This document shows positions 59,447 through 62,431 of a stretch of DNA of 64,000 nt, piece after piece. The translations under genes and the position numbers were made by a program. Source of the stretch: Lutjanus erythropterus (Eukaryota; Chordata; Actinopteri; Lutjaniformes; Lutjanidae); assembly GCA_020091685.1 (NCBI GenBank), contig CM034591.1, forward strand, positions 29,719,555 to 29,783,554, written 5' to 3'. The notes beneath the pieces were generated by a model. The model had not been told where the DNA came from and made no database searches. It was given only the letters and a program-made list of their open reading frames with translations. The first letter of the stretch is position 1. Each line of letters opens with the position of its first letter.

Positions 59447-60111
59447 GAGAAAGGTGAAGGGTAGCGAGAAAAGCATTGGGAGACCAAAGAAGGACAAGAG
59501 AGGGGGAGGATTCAAAAAAGGAGAGCAGTGGGAGGAGAAATGTGTAGTCAGAGGAGCGGAGGTGAAAAGGAGAGAAATTATCTGAAAGAAGGAATCAGTA
59601 AAGGAGACGCAGACAAAGGTCCATTGTTAAGACAGTTTACAAGCATTCATTCAGTATTTGTCAAAATTAGAATATCTTAAAGAACTTTCATAATAATCAT
59701 AATGAGCCCTAATTATATATTTAAAACAATGTAATATACTTTTGCTAGTAATCTATGCCAACTTGAAGTAAAATTATATACACAAATCTTTTGTAAATGT
59801 ATTATCTTTATGTGCTCATGTCACATTTGACATCAGCGCTACATTTATTTGAAATAAAAATGTATGGCTTTTGGATTTTTCTGGATTTGACAGGCATAGA
59901 AAATGTTTAAGACCTGTGGAGTGACCACTAATTTGCAAATAACTATATAAAATAACTAAATGAAGACAAACAGAGAATTCCTAAAATGCGTGTGTGTGCG
60001 TACCAGCAGGAGAGTCTTGCAGGGTGCGTCCTGTGGAAGGTAAGCTGGCTCCACATCCGACAGCTGTACAGGCCACCAGCACAAAACTGTAGTCTGTGTA
60101 CGGCTGCAAAC
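12655..60111 (-). CDS. USH2A: USH2A (usherin), 3' part: FN3 repeats, transmembrane helix, cytoplasmic tail
   Basis: Twenty-eight exons on the - strand splice in one continuous frame to 1596 codons plus TAA. The order is about fourteen fibronectin type III repeats, recognised by W(S/T)xP and PNGxI motifs; then APQYVSPF, a 23-residue transmembrane helix (16282-16214), and a 170-residue cytoplasmic tail ending FTDTHL. This matches the C-terminal third of usherin. Usherin forms the ankle links of hair-cell stereocilia and the periciliary collar of photoreceptors, together with ADGRV1, whirlin and harmonin, which bind the DTHL PDZ ligand. Loss in human causes Usher syndrome 2A and retinitis pigmentosa. 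The laminin domains, the pentaxin-like domain and the first FN3 repeats lie beyond 64000. Every intron is GT-AG. The convergent KCTD3 neighbour supports orthology. Confidence 0.97.
12745..13425 (-). other. USH2A: USH2A intron (681 bp)
   Basis: AT-rich, no repeat or exon recognised. Confidence 0.75.
13426..13626 (-). CDS. USH2A: USH2A cytoplasmic-tail exon
   Basis: 201 bp, phase 0 at both ends; acceptor TTTTTCAG|GGTCTG, donor ACTG|GTGAGG. Encodes GLTDTKIVGSSSRFSP, VLRVPSQTDLSQAYSQHSLH and RSVSQLIDRKSLMM. The SVLRxPSQ and SLHRSVSQLxD blocks are conserved in the human tail. Confidence 0.96.
13627..14668 (-). other. USH2A: USH2A intron upstream of the penultimate exon
   Basis: 1.04 kb, AT-rich. 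It contains a perfect 14-bp hairpin at 14127-14160. No exon seen. Confidence 0.75.
14127..14160. repeat. Perfect 14-bp inverted repeat, 6-nt loop
   Basis: TGATTCTGTTGCCT (14127-14140) pairs exactly with AGGCAACAGAATCA (14147-14160). It lies in the intron between the cassette exon and the next USH2A exon. Confidence 0.8.
14669..14737 (-). CDS. USH2A: USH2A 23-codon cassette exon (likely alternatively spliced)
   Basis: 69 bp, phase 0 at both ends; acceptor CCCTGCAG|TTTGAC, donor TGAG|GTACGC. Encodes FDTVADCVEISNVILKSYTV followed by YTE. It aligns with the 24-residue usherin segment starting FDTVAD and containing NVTLKSYTM. That segment is reported as an alternatively spliced, inner-ear-enriched exon in mouse. 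Skipping it leaves the frame intact: PERPT would then join GLTDTK. Confidence 0.9.
14802..14867 (-). CDS. USH2A: USH2A cytoplasmic-tail exon
   Basis: 66 bp, phase 0 both ends; acceptor CTCTCAG|AGGTCC, donor CACA|GTAAGA. Encodes RSCPELCSKHHSSSVLLPER then PT. Less conserved than its neighbours; called from frame and splice sites. Confidence 0.85.
14868..15956 (-). other. USH2A: USH2A intron (1.09 kb)
   Basis: Starts with a GA-rich stretch on + (14868-15050). It contains a perfect 13-bp hairpin at 15268-15297. No exon seen. Confidence 0.75.
15268..15297. repeat. Perfect 13-bp inverted repeat, 4-nt loop
   Basis: GTTCTGCTTTCAG, loop GCTT, then CTGAAAGCAGAAC. Hairpin-forming in either strand. Confidence 0.8.
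15957..16044 (-). CDS. USH2A: USH2A juxtamembrane cytoplasmic exon
   Basis: 88 bp; acceptor CTTCTTAG|AGCCCT, donor CATG|GTGAGA. Encodes ALRKNPSARERPPLVMLQK then TRKAGGEMYM. The RERPPLVxLQK block is conserved with human usherin and directly follows the membrane helix; its basic residues fit a cytoplasmic face. Confidence 0.95.
16209..16350 (-). CDS. USH2A: USH2A transmembrane exon
   Basis: 142 bp, phase 1 in and phase 2 out; acceptor CTCTGCAG|GTCCTT, donor AAAG|GTAATA. A short acidic extracellular stem (SEPEDSGKEG) is followed by VYSELWFILLLALLGL and further hydrophobic residues to LLLQR. The single-pass helix lies at 16282-16214. The (F/V)YSELWFI motif is shared with human usherin. Confidence 0.96.
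16546..16643. repeat. (TG)n microsatellite with CGCG interruption
   Basis: About 49 dinucleotide units. It abuts the donor side of the USH2A exon at 16647, only three bases from the exon edge. Confidence 0.95.
16647..16730 (-). CDS. USH2A: USH2A exon, end of last FN3 repeat
   Basis: 84 bp; acceptor TTTCTTAG|CTCTGT, donor ATAG|GTAACA. Encodes TLSFQVTCTTNSGSASTPTI and RYSPAAGIG. It matches human TFFFQVICTT. The donor reads straight into the TG tract. Phase 1 in and out. Confidence 0.94.
16731..17461 (-). other. USH2A: USH2A intron (731 bp)
   Basis: AT-rich; no repeat or exon recognised. Confidence 0.75.
17462..17638 (-). CDS. USH2A: USH2A exon, membrane-proximal FN3
   Basis: 177 bp; acceptor CCCTGCAG|CCCCCC, donor AAGA|GTGAGA. 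Encodes APQYVSPFSVDSNLTVIWLD, SLNGYLKEYSVTESQLRVY and YLHIPRTSQK. APxQYVSPF and the LNGxLxEY...RVYxG blocks match human usherin. Phase 1 in and out. Confidence 0.95.
17741..17839 (-). CDS. USH2A: USH2A exon, FN3 F-G strands
   Basis: 99 bp; acceptor TTGTGCAG|GTCTCC, donor GAAG|GTAACA. Encodes LQPYSTYQLRAACFNNMGST and ASNWTTVTTLSE. The LQPYxxYxLR(A/V) pattern is the FN3 E-F region. Phase 1 in and out. Confidence 0.95.
17840..18782 (-). other. USH2A: USH2A intron, mostly a dispersed repeat
   Basis: Contains a repeat at about 17954-18493 whose ends (CAGGTAATAAAGTACAAAT and CTTGAGTACTTGTACCACCTG-like) are roughly inverted; it is a familiar fish MITE type. A short (TAC)n run lies near 18620. Confidence 0.7.
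17954..18493. mobile_element. MITE-like element with imperfect inverted ends
   Basis: Left end reads CCAGGTAATAAAGTACAAAT. The right end, read in reverse complement, is CAGGTGGTACAAGTACTCAA. A/T-rich interior without coding capacity. Confidence 0.5.
18783..18901 (-). CDS. USH2A: USH2A exon, FN3 with extra cysteines
   Basis: 119 bp; acceptor TGTTTCCAG|CTGTGA, donor ACAG|GTCACT. Encodes CELHLRSPCPQPPQPVPLPC then VEGPVEISFFGKRRSYNVTG. The frame is fixed by both neighbours; the open frame in the other register is a shadow. The donor GTCACT is weak. Phase 2 in, phase 1 out. Confidence 0.9.
19020..19165 (-). CDS. USH2A: USH2A exon, FN3 start
   Basis: 146 bp; acceptor TTTGGCAG|TGCTGT, donor AGAG|GTGAGT. 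Encodes CCSQGPLSELHTLAAPPAHQ, RPVTLTSRSAQLEWDEPLAP and NGVIE. EWDEP and PNGVI are the FN3 B-C signature. Phase 0 in, phase 2 out. Confidence 0.94.
19166..19870 (-). other. USH2A: USH2A intron (705 bp)
   Basis: AT-rich; nothing recognised. Confidence 0.75.
19871..19963 (-). CDS. USH2A: USH2A exon, FN3 E-F strands
   Basis: 93 bp, phase 0 both ends; acceptor CTCTGTAG|CTCTCA, donor TCAG|GTAATA. Encodes LSEGTSHQQTLHGLRPYTKY then WVGVEACTCYQ. The pyrimidine tract before the acceptor is poor, but the frame joins cleanly to NHTL before it and CCSQG after it. Confidence 0.92.
20190..20396 (-). CDS. USH2A: USH2A exon, FN3 lacking the core Trp
   Basis: 207 bp, phase 0 both ends; acceptor CTGACAG|GTGTGG, donor TCTG|GTGAAT. 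Encodes VWAVNSAGRSAGAWASGRTG, PPEGVGPPTFLRVSATSAVV and DIRPPAQPNGIVSLYRVLSR. The B-strand tryptophan usual in W(S/T)xP is replaced: the sequence reads DIRPP. Confidence 0.94.
20734..20785. repeat. (CA)n microsatellite
   Basis: About 26 CA units with CACGCACGCA interruptions. Confidence 0.95.
21420..21610. repeat. Degenerate fish hAT-like dispersed repeat
   Basis: GAGCTACAACCATTGATCAA and following AATTAG/TCAATTAA blocks, ending near TGACAGAAAATAGAA. This resembles the common GGGCTGCAACTAACGATTA family. Decayed copy. Confidence 0.5.
22370..22455. repeat. Degenerate hAT-like repeat fragment, opposite orientation
   Basis: TTATAGACCAAATAACTAAT through GAAAATAATTGCAGCCTTAA is the reverse complement of the same GGGCTGCAA... 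family end. Confidence 0.55.
22646..22701. repeat. (TCAA)n tetranucleotide array
   Basis: Fourteen near-perfect TCAA units immediately after GACAATAAAAGTA. This arrangement is typical of the 3' tail of fish LINE/SINE insertions, so the array probably marks the end of a decayed retroelement. Confidence 0.85.
24960..25262. promoter_or_regulatory. Candidate intronic regulatory island with paired X-box-like sites
   Basis: Non-repetitive, GC-richer than its surroundings. It contains GCTGCCATGGCAGC (25021-25034) and GCCGCCATGGCAAC (25041-25054), both close to the RFX X-box GTTGCCATGGCAAC, and starts 20 bp apart. It also has CCAAT-box-like CCAATGG and several TAATT cores. Conservation was not tested. 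Confidence 0.35.
25690..26045. promoter_or_regulatory. Candidate conserved non-coding island
   Basis: Complex sequence rich in TAATTAG/ATTAAT/CAATTA homeodomain cores, flanked by (TCCC)n at 25801-25820 and TG-rich DNA. It contains CATAAATTAGGACCCTCGTA and GTCAATTAGCAGAGCAAC. The composition suits a developmental enhancer; not proven. Confidence 0.3.
26430..26525 (+). mobile_element. LINE-type 3' end (L2/Rex-like tail)
   Basis: TGTAAAGCACACTGTGTTGC followed by GTGTTATATAAATAAAGCTT is the usual 3' terminus of fish L2-like retroposons. Only the tail is recognisable. Confidence 0.65.
26719..26757. repeat. Perfect 17-bp inverted repeat, 5-nt loop
   Basis: GTGTGACATCTGAATGA (26719-26735), loop TGTAT, exact complement (26741-26757). 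Confidence 0.85.
27270..27600 (-). CDS. USH2A: USH2A exon, FN3 end plus a near-complete FN3
   Basis: 331 bp; acceptor TGTGTAG|GTATGA, donor CCAG|GTACAA. Begins YEVRVEACTALGCSSSDWSS, continues TLEAPPAG and TTFLLTWSPPAQPNGRILHY, and ends LQPYTAYQYQ. Phase 2 in, phase 0 out. Confidence 0.96.
27601..29103 (-). other. USH2A: USH2A intron (1.5 kb)
   Basis: (CA)n at 27610-27637 directly upstream of the acceptor, and CA-rich DNA at 28009-28100. Otherwise AT-rich without recognised content. Confidence 0.75.
29104..29273 (-). CDS. USH2A: USH2A exon, FN3 B-E strands
   Basis: 170 bp; acceptor CTTTCCAG|GTGAGA, donor ACAG|GTCAGT. Encodes VRVEWSTPARPNGDIVSYTV, a serine/aspartate-rich middle, and TSLHGLAAYHR. 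Phase 0 in, phase 2 out. Confidence 0.95.
29386..29667 (-). CDS. USH2A: USH2A exon encoding a complete FN3 unit
   Basis: 282 bp (94 codons), phase 0 at both ends; acceptor TTTAAAG|GTCACT, donor CCAG|GTGAGT. Encodes VTGPESVEVSWRPPEQPNG, YELRRNGEVIYVG, VEYSYIVRANNSKGAVNSP and TLTPLGPGQ. A symmetric exon of one FN3 length. Confidence 0.96.
29668..30270 (-). other. USH2A: USH2A intron (603 bp)
   Basis: Very AT-rich; nothing recognised. Confidence 0.75.
30271..30640 (-). CDS. USH2A: USH2A exon, FN3 end plus FN3
   Basis: 370 bp; acceptor TTCTACAG|CTACTC, donor TAAG|GTGTGT. Encodes YSIIACTSEGCITSPPTNIT, VDGITSNSINISWSKPLTQN and YQLVLLACTSGGCTASIAVS. It has two ACTxGGC-type cysteine pairs. Phase 2 in, phase 0 out. 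Confidence 0.96.
30746..31107 (-). CDS. USH2A: USH2A exon, FN3 end plus FN3
   Basis: 362 bp; acceptor TCCAACAG|GTTCTG, donor ATAG|GTATTG. Encodes VLFRESSPQHADTFSYTVTG, LRPWTQYEFSVRTHNPAG and SEVLVSWTPPLEPNGVLQSY. Open frame before 31107 on the - strand is intron. Phase 0 in, phase 2 out. Confidence 0.96.
31108..31724 (-). other. USH2A: USH2A intron (617 bp) with an accidental long open frame
   Basis: The - strand frame stays open from 31437 into the exon, but its residues do not resemble FN3. The acceptor TCCAACAG|G and the clean join GTERGK-VLFRES place it in the intron. A (TTTCC)n run lies near 31525. Confidence 0.75.
31725..32066 (-). CDS. USH2A: USH2A exon, FN3 end plus FN3
   Basis: 342 bp (114 codons), phase 0 both ends; acceptor CCTCTTCAG|ATGTAC, donor AAAG|GTAGGT. 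Encodes MYNLYSEGNLEFSGLSRNFL, LEPWTMYSLILEACTSAGCT and DRVSLTWGPPSQPNGPIGEY, ending with a hydrophilic insert EEVGRGRSNEEGTERGK. Confidence 0.95.
32067..32699 (-). other. USH2A: USH2A intron (633 bp)
   Basis: No recognised exon. The 32340-32570 stretch is complex and includes ATCTCGCTCAATATTGGACC and AATGACCCTTTAAG; it may be an old repeat. Confidence 0.65.
32700..32845 (-). CDS. USH2A: USH2A exon, FN3 start
   Basis: 146 bp; acceptor TAACCCCTCAG|GCAGCG, donor CACG|GTACAT. Encodes SVFSPWVGIRTLEASPAGLP, QGRALLLSWDQPSAPNGIIT. An upstream AG at 32865-32866 would put TAA in frame after three codons, so the downstream AG is the coding choice. Phase 1 in, phase 0 out. Confidence 0.93.
32951..33032 (-). 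CDS. USH2A: USH2A exon, FN3 E-F strands
   Basis: 82 bp; acceptor CTCTCAG|GGTTCA, donor GCAG|GTAGGC. Encodes GSVLEATVYGLEPYSEYSLQ and VEAVNDA. Phase 0 in, phase 1 out. Confidence 0.95.
33547..33733. repeat. Inverted microsatellite pair: (CA)n then (GT)n
   Basis: (CA)n at 33547-33592 and (GT)n at 33673-33733 are complementary and separated by 80 complex bases. In RNA or single-stranded DNA they could form a stem of more than 20 bp. Confidence 0.9.
33849..33873. repeat. (TTTG)n array
   Basis: Six near-perfect TTTG units. Confidence 0.85.
34857..34895. repeat. (CA)n microsatellite
   Basis: About 18 CA units, just downstream of a complex CACGCCTCTAGATGG stretch. Confidence 0.9.
35114..35679. 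mobile_element. TTAA-bounded MITE with long terminal inverted repeats
   Basis: Left end TTAAAGGGACAGTTCACCCC and right end GGGGTGAACTGTCCCTTTAA are perfect complements. The inverted repeat extends imperfectly about 85 bases inward, to the TCTAGATTGTTTTGGTGTG / CACACCAAAACAATCTCTTT pair. 566 bp, no transposase. TTAA edges suggest piggyBac-type mobilisation. A shortened copy is at 8987-9197. Confidence 0.85.
37145..37215. repeat. Degenerate (AATTCA)-type repeat with 10-bp period
   Basis: ATTCAATGAAATTCAATACA and following copies place ATTCAA every 10 bases for about five units, then switch to 5-base spacing. Confidence 0.75.
37519..37566. repeat. (CA)n microsatellite
   Basis: About 24 CA units; a complementary (TG)n lies at 37730-37757. 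Confidence 0.95.
38639..38735. repeat. GGGCTGCCCC... hAT-like dispersed repeat fragment
   Basis: Begins GGGCTGCCCCCTAATAGTCG then ACTAAACAATCAGTG. This is a start typical of a frequent fish repeat family; the copy is truncated. Confidence 0.6.
40583..40672. repeat. Dispersed repeat fragment
   Basis: GTGTTTCCCCTATCCTGGTC through CCCTGCTCCAACACACCTGA is the end of a palindromic repeat I recognise from many fish genomes. Only one arm is present. Confidence 0.6.
41965..42049. repeat. Long (CA)n microsatellite
   Basis: About 42 CA units with one ATA interruption near the start. Confidence 0.95.
43130..43560. repeat. Long purine-rich tract
   Basis: About 430 bases dominated by G and A on +, hence pyrimidine-rich in the USH2A transcript. 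No coding sense. Confidence 0.7.
46350..46433. repeat. (CA)n microsatellite
   Basis: About 42 units with CGCGCACGCG interruption. A complementary (TG)n at 46229-46250 lies 100 bases upstream. Confidence 0.95.
46615..46656. repeat. (TG)n microsatellite
   Basis: About 20 units; it ends 28 bases from the next USH2A exon, in the donor-side flank. Confidence 0.95.
46684..46820 (-). CDS. USH2A: USH2A exon, FN3 B-D strands
   Basis: 137 bp; acceptor TTGGACAG|GTGCGT, donor GGAG|GTAAAT. Encodes AYSAHLKWSEPRQPNGLISH then YRLVYKKHQQDPTLNSTAV. Phase 1 in, phase 0 out. Confidence 0.95.
46903..47120 (-). CDS. USH2A: USH2A exon, FN3 D-G strands
   Basis: 218 bp; acceptor TTATTATAG|GCGTCC, donor ACTG|GTGAGT. 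Encodes RPVGTEEELLVFIWSKGPLE, LRPFSYFQYRVRAHNSKGSA and VSPWVLAQTLQAEPQDMAPP. ELLVFIWS is strongly conserved with human. Phase 2 in, phase 1 out. Confidence 0.96.
48686..48955. repeat. Diverged tandem duplication, about 170-bp period
   Basis: Unit 1 (48686-48790) and unit 2 (48856-48955) share TAAAATATGTTT, AGAATnnTGATnnATATTTGA and a CACTG(C/T)CT(G/A)GTTTG(A/)CAGTTTGATCTGA-like run. Confidence 0.6.
49054..49184. mobile_element. Small MITE-like inverted repeat
   Basis: Left arm ATGTACAGTGAGCATGTCAT to GAATTAAACCC; the right arm, in reverse complement, is ATGTACAGTGAGCAGGTTAT to AATTAAACCCC. About 37-bp imperfect arms and 131 bp in all. Confidence 0.7.
50011..50173 (-). CDS. USH2A: USH2A exon, FN3 G strand plus next FN3 A-C
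   Basis: 163 bp; acceptor CTCTTGTAG|AGGGGT, donor ACAG|GTAACA. Encodes EGCGVGEGVYARTLETAPEG and VLEIHWSPPQKPNGLITSYH, the latter very close to human. Phase 1 in, phase 2 out. Confidence 0.96.
50174..50757 (-). other. USH2A: USH2A intron (584 bp)
   Basis: AT-rich; nothing recognised. Confidence 0.75.
50758..50916 (-). CDS. USH2A: USH2A exon, FN3 C-F strands
   Basis: 159 bp; acceptor TTCCACAG|CTCAGC, donor ATTG|GTAAGT. Encodes QLITRQPVNYNILLHPESGR, HLTVTGLEPFTTFYIRVQAC and QI. Phase 1 in and out. Confidence 0.95.
51388..51590. repeat. Dispersed repeat, copy 1
   Basis: Shares GGCCTTTTTAGGTnG, TGACCCTGTnCAnAGCA, GCTTCTCCAAACT and GACnGCCATCTA with the copy at 53612-53803, ending in a CCTTTTAA-like terminus. 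A fragment of the same family appears near 45100-45130. Confidence 0.75.
53153..53204. repeat. (TG)n microsatellite
   Basis: About 26 TG units. Confidence 0.95.
53612..53803. repeat. Dispersed repeat, copy 2
   Basis: GGTGGGCCTTTTTTAGGTGG through TCTCCAAACTGGAGGCGTGT to CTCTTTAA. Same orientation as copy 1. Confidence 0.75.
54404..54561 (-). CDS. USH2A: USH2A exon, FN3 end plus FN3 start
   Basis: 158 bp; acceptor CTCCTCAG|GTATGT, donor CCTG|GTGAGT. Encodes YVYELEASTGGGTAVSDKYV, PVSCPTGIQPPHNVTVSGPH and SISLAWTPP. Phase 2 in, phase 1 out. Confidence 0.95.
55486..55800. mobile_element. TTAAAGGATCAGTGT dispersed repeat, truncated
   Basis: Starts TTAAAGGATCAGTGTACAGG then ATTTAGTGGCATCTCACAGT and continues to ACACTAATTAAAACATACTT. 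This matches a very common fish repeat family from memory. The right terminus is missing. Its 82-codon open frame is accidental. Confidence 0.75.
56908..56987. repeat. Long (CA)n microsatellite
   Basis: About 40 CA units with one CTCA interruption. Confidence 0.95.
57881..58064 (-). CDS. USH2A: USH2A exon, FN3 A-E strands
   Basis: 184 bp; acceptor CCTTCCAG|GTGTAT, donor GCAG|GTAGAG. Encodes VWSRPTHLIINTSAVELYWD, EPNQPNGHISQYKLNRD and NYTDTGLLPNR. The frame is set by both neighbours; the other frame hits TGA TAA. Phase 1 in, phase 2 out. Confidence 0.95.
58065..60003 (-). other. USH2A: USH2A intron (1.9 kb)
   Basis: Decayed hAT-like repeat ending TCATAGCAGCTCTAG (58780-58872), then a purine-rich tract with (GA)n at 59402-59451. 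No exon seen. Confidence 0.75.
59402..59451. repeat. (GA)n microsatellite
   Basis: About 24 GA units with one CAGA interruption, inside a 600-base purine-rich tract. Confidence 0.9.
60004..60111 (-). CDS. USH2A: USH2A exon, FN3 E-G strands (most 5' exon in window)
   Basis: 108 bp; acceptor GTGTTACAG|GTTTGC, donor GCTG|GTACGC. Encodes LQPYTDYSFVLVACTAVGCG and ASLPSTGRTLQDSPA. It enters in phase 1, so the preceding exon, beyond 64000, must end with one base of a glycine codon. Confidence 0.95.
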
Positions 60112-60429
60112 CTGTAACACACAGACAAAGATGAATATATACTAAAAAAAACAAACAAAAAAAGATCACATTACATGTACACTTTTTATTTACTATGTCC
60201 AGATTCTTTTTTATTTTCATCACAATAAACTGTGCAGATGACAGAGGACATGCAGCATAAAGGGACAAAGAGAGGAGATAAAACAACAAAACGTAAATAG
60301 GGGAAAAAGTAAAAGACAAAGAGGAGAGCTTGCCTGGCCCGTATCACTAGCTCTCTTCCCAACCTTTTTCTCTCTCTATCCATTTCACTCACCCTCCCTC
60401 TGTTCTTTCCACAGTCTCTCAACGGATGG

Positions 60430-60680
60430 ATCCATATCTGTCGGTGTTAAATTATGCATGCCATAACTCAATAATGAAACAACGTAAAGATGGGCAGCCG
60501 CGGAACTGACATGGGATAGGACCGGTCCAACGCTGTAATGTCATCAGCTTTTGATCTATGATAATTATGATACCTTGGTATGCGTTTAGGCTACAGCGTC
60601 CAGACATGATTTATTTATAGGCACCCGCTATGCAGTCTAAAAGAAATCACATAGCGACTGAGTGGTCCTTTAACTGCAAC
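60430..60680. promoter_or_regulatory. Candidate conserved non-coding island
   Basis: Complex sequence with TTAAATTATGCATGCCATAA, GATCTATGATAATTATGATA and ATGATTTATTTATAGG, set between a pyrimidine tract and AT-rich DNA. Octamer/homeobox-like cores suggest an enhancer; not tested. Confidence 0.3.
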
Positions 60681-61671
60681 CAGAGGAAACCAATTCTTGG
60701 TGTTATGTTGAACCTTTACTAGTGAGATTAAAATACTTGAAGCTCCTAAAAATCCCTCATGTACCCAAACAAAGTTGTCCTCGAGTTAGAACCACTTTCT
60801 CATGATTGACAACCTTTGTTTCCCTCAGATTTATTTTCTGCTTGGTTCTTGGTGTAAGGTGGATGGATGAGGATGACTGGATGAATACAAATCTTTAATG
60901 CTGTCATGGGGAAGTTTTATGGTCATTCACTTGACAGCCTACAACAGCTTACAAATCAAATTCAAGGGAAATGAAACAACTAAAACGACTTTATTCTAAA
61001 AGGATGGCTGCAAAAGCGAGCTTTGGCATTGCATAATACAGTGTCTTGAATTCTTTATTTCAGATTTAAATCTGCACTATTTTAGGGGAAGTAATGCAAA
61101 TTTCACACCATTAATGATTTATGATAGATTAGATACATGTGTTTGAATATTCAGAAACATTTAGGTAATTACTATTTTCATACTTACTATGTTTTATCAT
61201 GATATTAATTTAAACTAAAAAAAATCCTGCTTAACAGAAAAAAAGCAAAAAGCTTTTGTATGTTTATTACTGAAGGGCAACTAAACAGTGCAGGATAAAA
61301 GGGGAGATAGAATTTAATGTCACTAATAGTACAAATGAGTTATCACACCTGTAATTTAGTGTAAAAAGTCAATAAAATATACTGGGTAAAATAACATCTT
61401 TTTAATATAATTAAGCTAATAATCTAAATTACATACACAGTTTCCAACTGTGTATGTTTGGCAACTGAGAAAATGAGAGGGACACCCTACTGTGTGTCTC
61501 AGCTGCTGTATGCATGATGGTACCCACCCTATGTTTGACGGCAGAGAACATGTGCACCAACACACACATACACACACGGCAGAGTGCAGCACCACGGTTT
61601 CCTCACGTCTCTTTCTACTGCTTAGCCTGCTTAACATGCCTCGCAGCCTGCCATGCTTAACCCACCTCTGA

Positions 61672-61705
<34 letters not shown>

Positions 61706-62375
61706 AATGCTCTCACAATGTTGCCCTGTGTTTGGGTTAAATAAAGGAAATCTGCCAGCCATACAAAAGTACTACAGCTGAAGCGTAAGGCTCTGTTACA
61801 CTATTTAACTGTGCAACTAAGCGTGTGCATATGCATGTGTGCACTCTAGCATAGTAAATGATATCTACACTGCAAGTGATGTCATTTGTGGCAATACTGA
61901 ATAAAGCGGTAACCTTTCACTACGTTTTCGTACATACGGAGAGACCGAGTGTTCTGACGGGAATCAGAAAGGGGGTGAAAACTGGAAAGATGCTGTGTTA
62001 TAATATTTAACACAGACCACAAGTAGATAAGTTTATGGGGCAAAGAAGACGTGTGGAAAGAGTTTCAGAGCTATAGAAAATCAGAAGATTAGACGAGATC
62101 TTTTTGTGTAGGCTGAATATTCAAAATGCTTTAAAGTGTTGCCTGTGCCAATTAATTACCACCTGAACTCAGCTCAGGAAGCAGAGTGGACTGATCAGAC
62201 AACAAGCTTGTAAAAGTTGATTTATGAGTTCCGACCTCGATGAAATGAGCAGAAACTAAAAAGAGAAGCATCACCTGATTCTCCAACCACTCTGTTTCCT
62301 GCTATCTTAGACATAAAGCTAAACAAAGACAATTTAACTTCTTATTCAACACATGTTTGCGGGCAGATGAATGGA

Positions 62376-62391
62376 CACACAGACACACACA

Positions 62392-62431
<40 letters not shown>
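62376..62431. repeat. (CA)n microsatellite
   Basis: About 27 CA units with CGCG interruptions. Confidence 0.95.
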
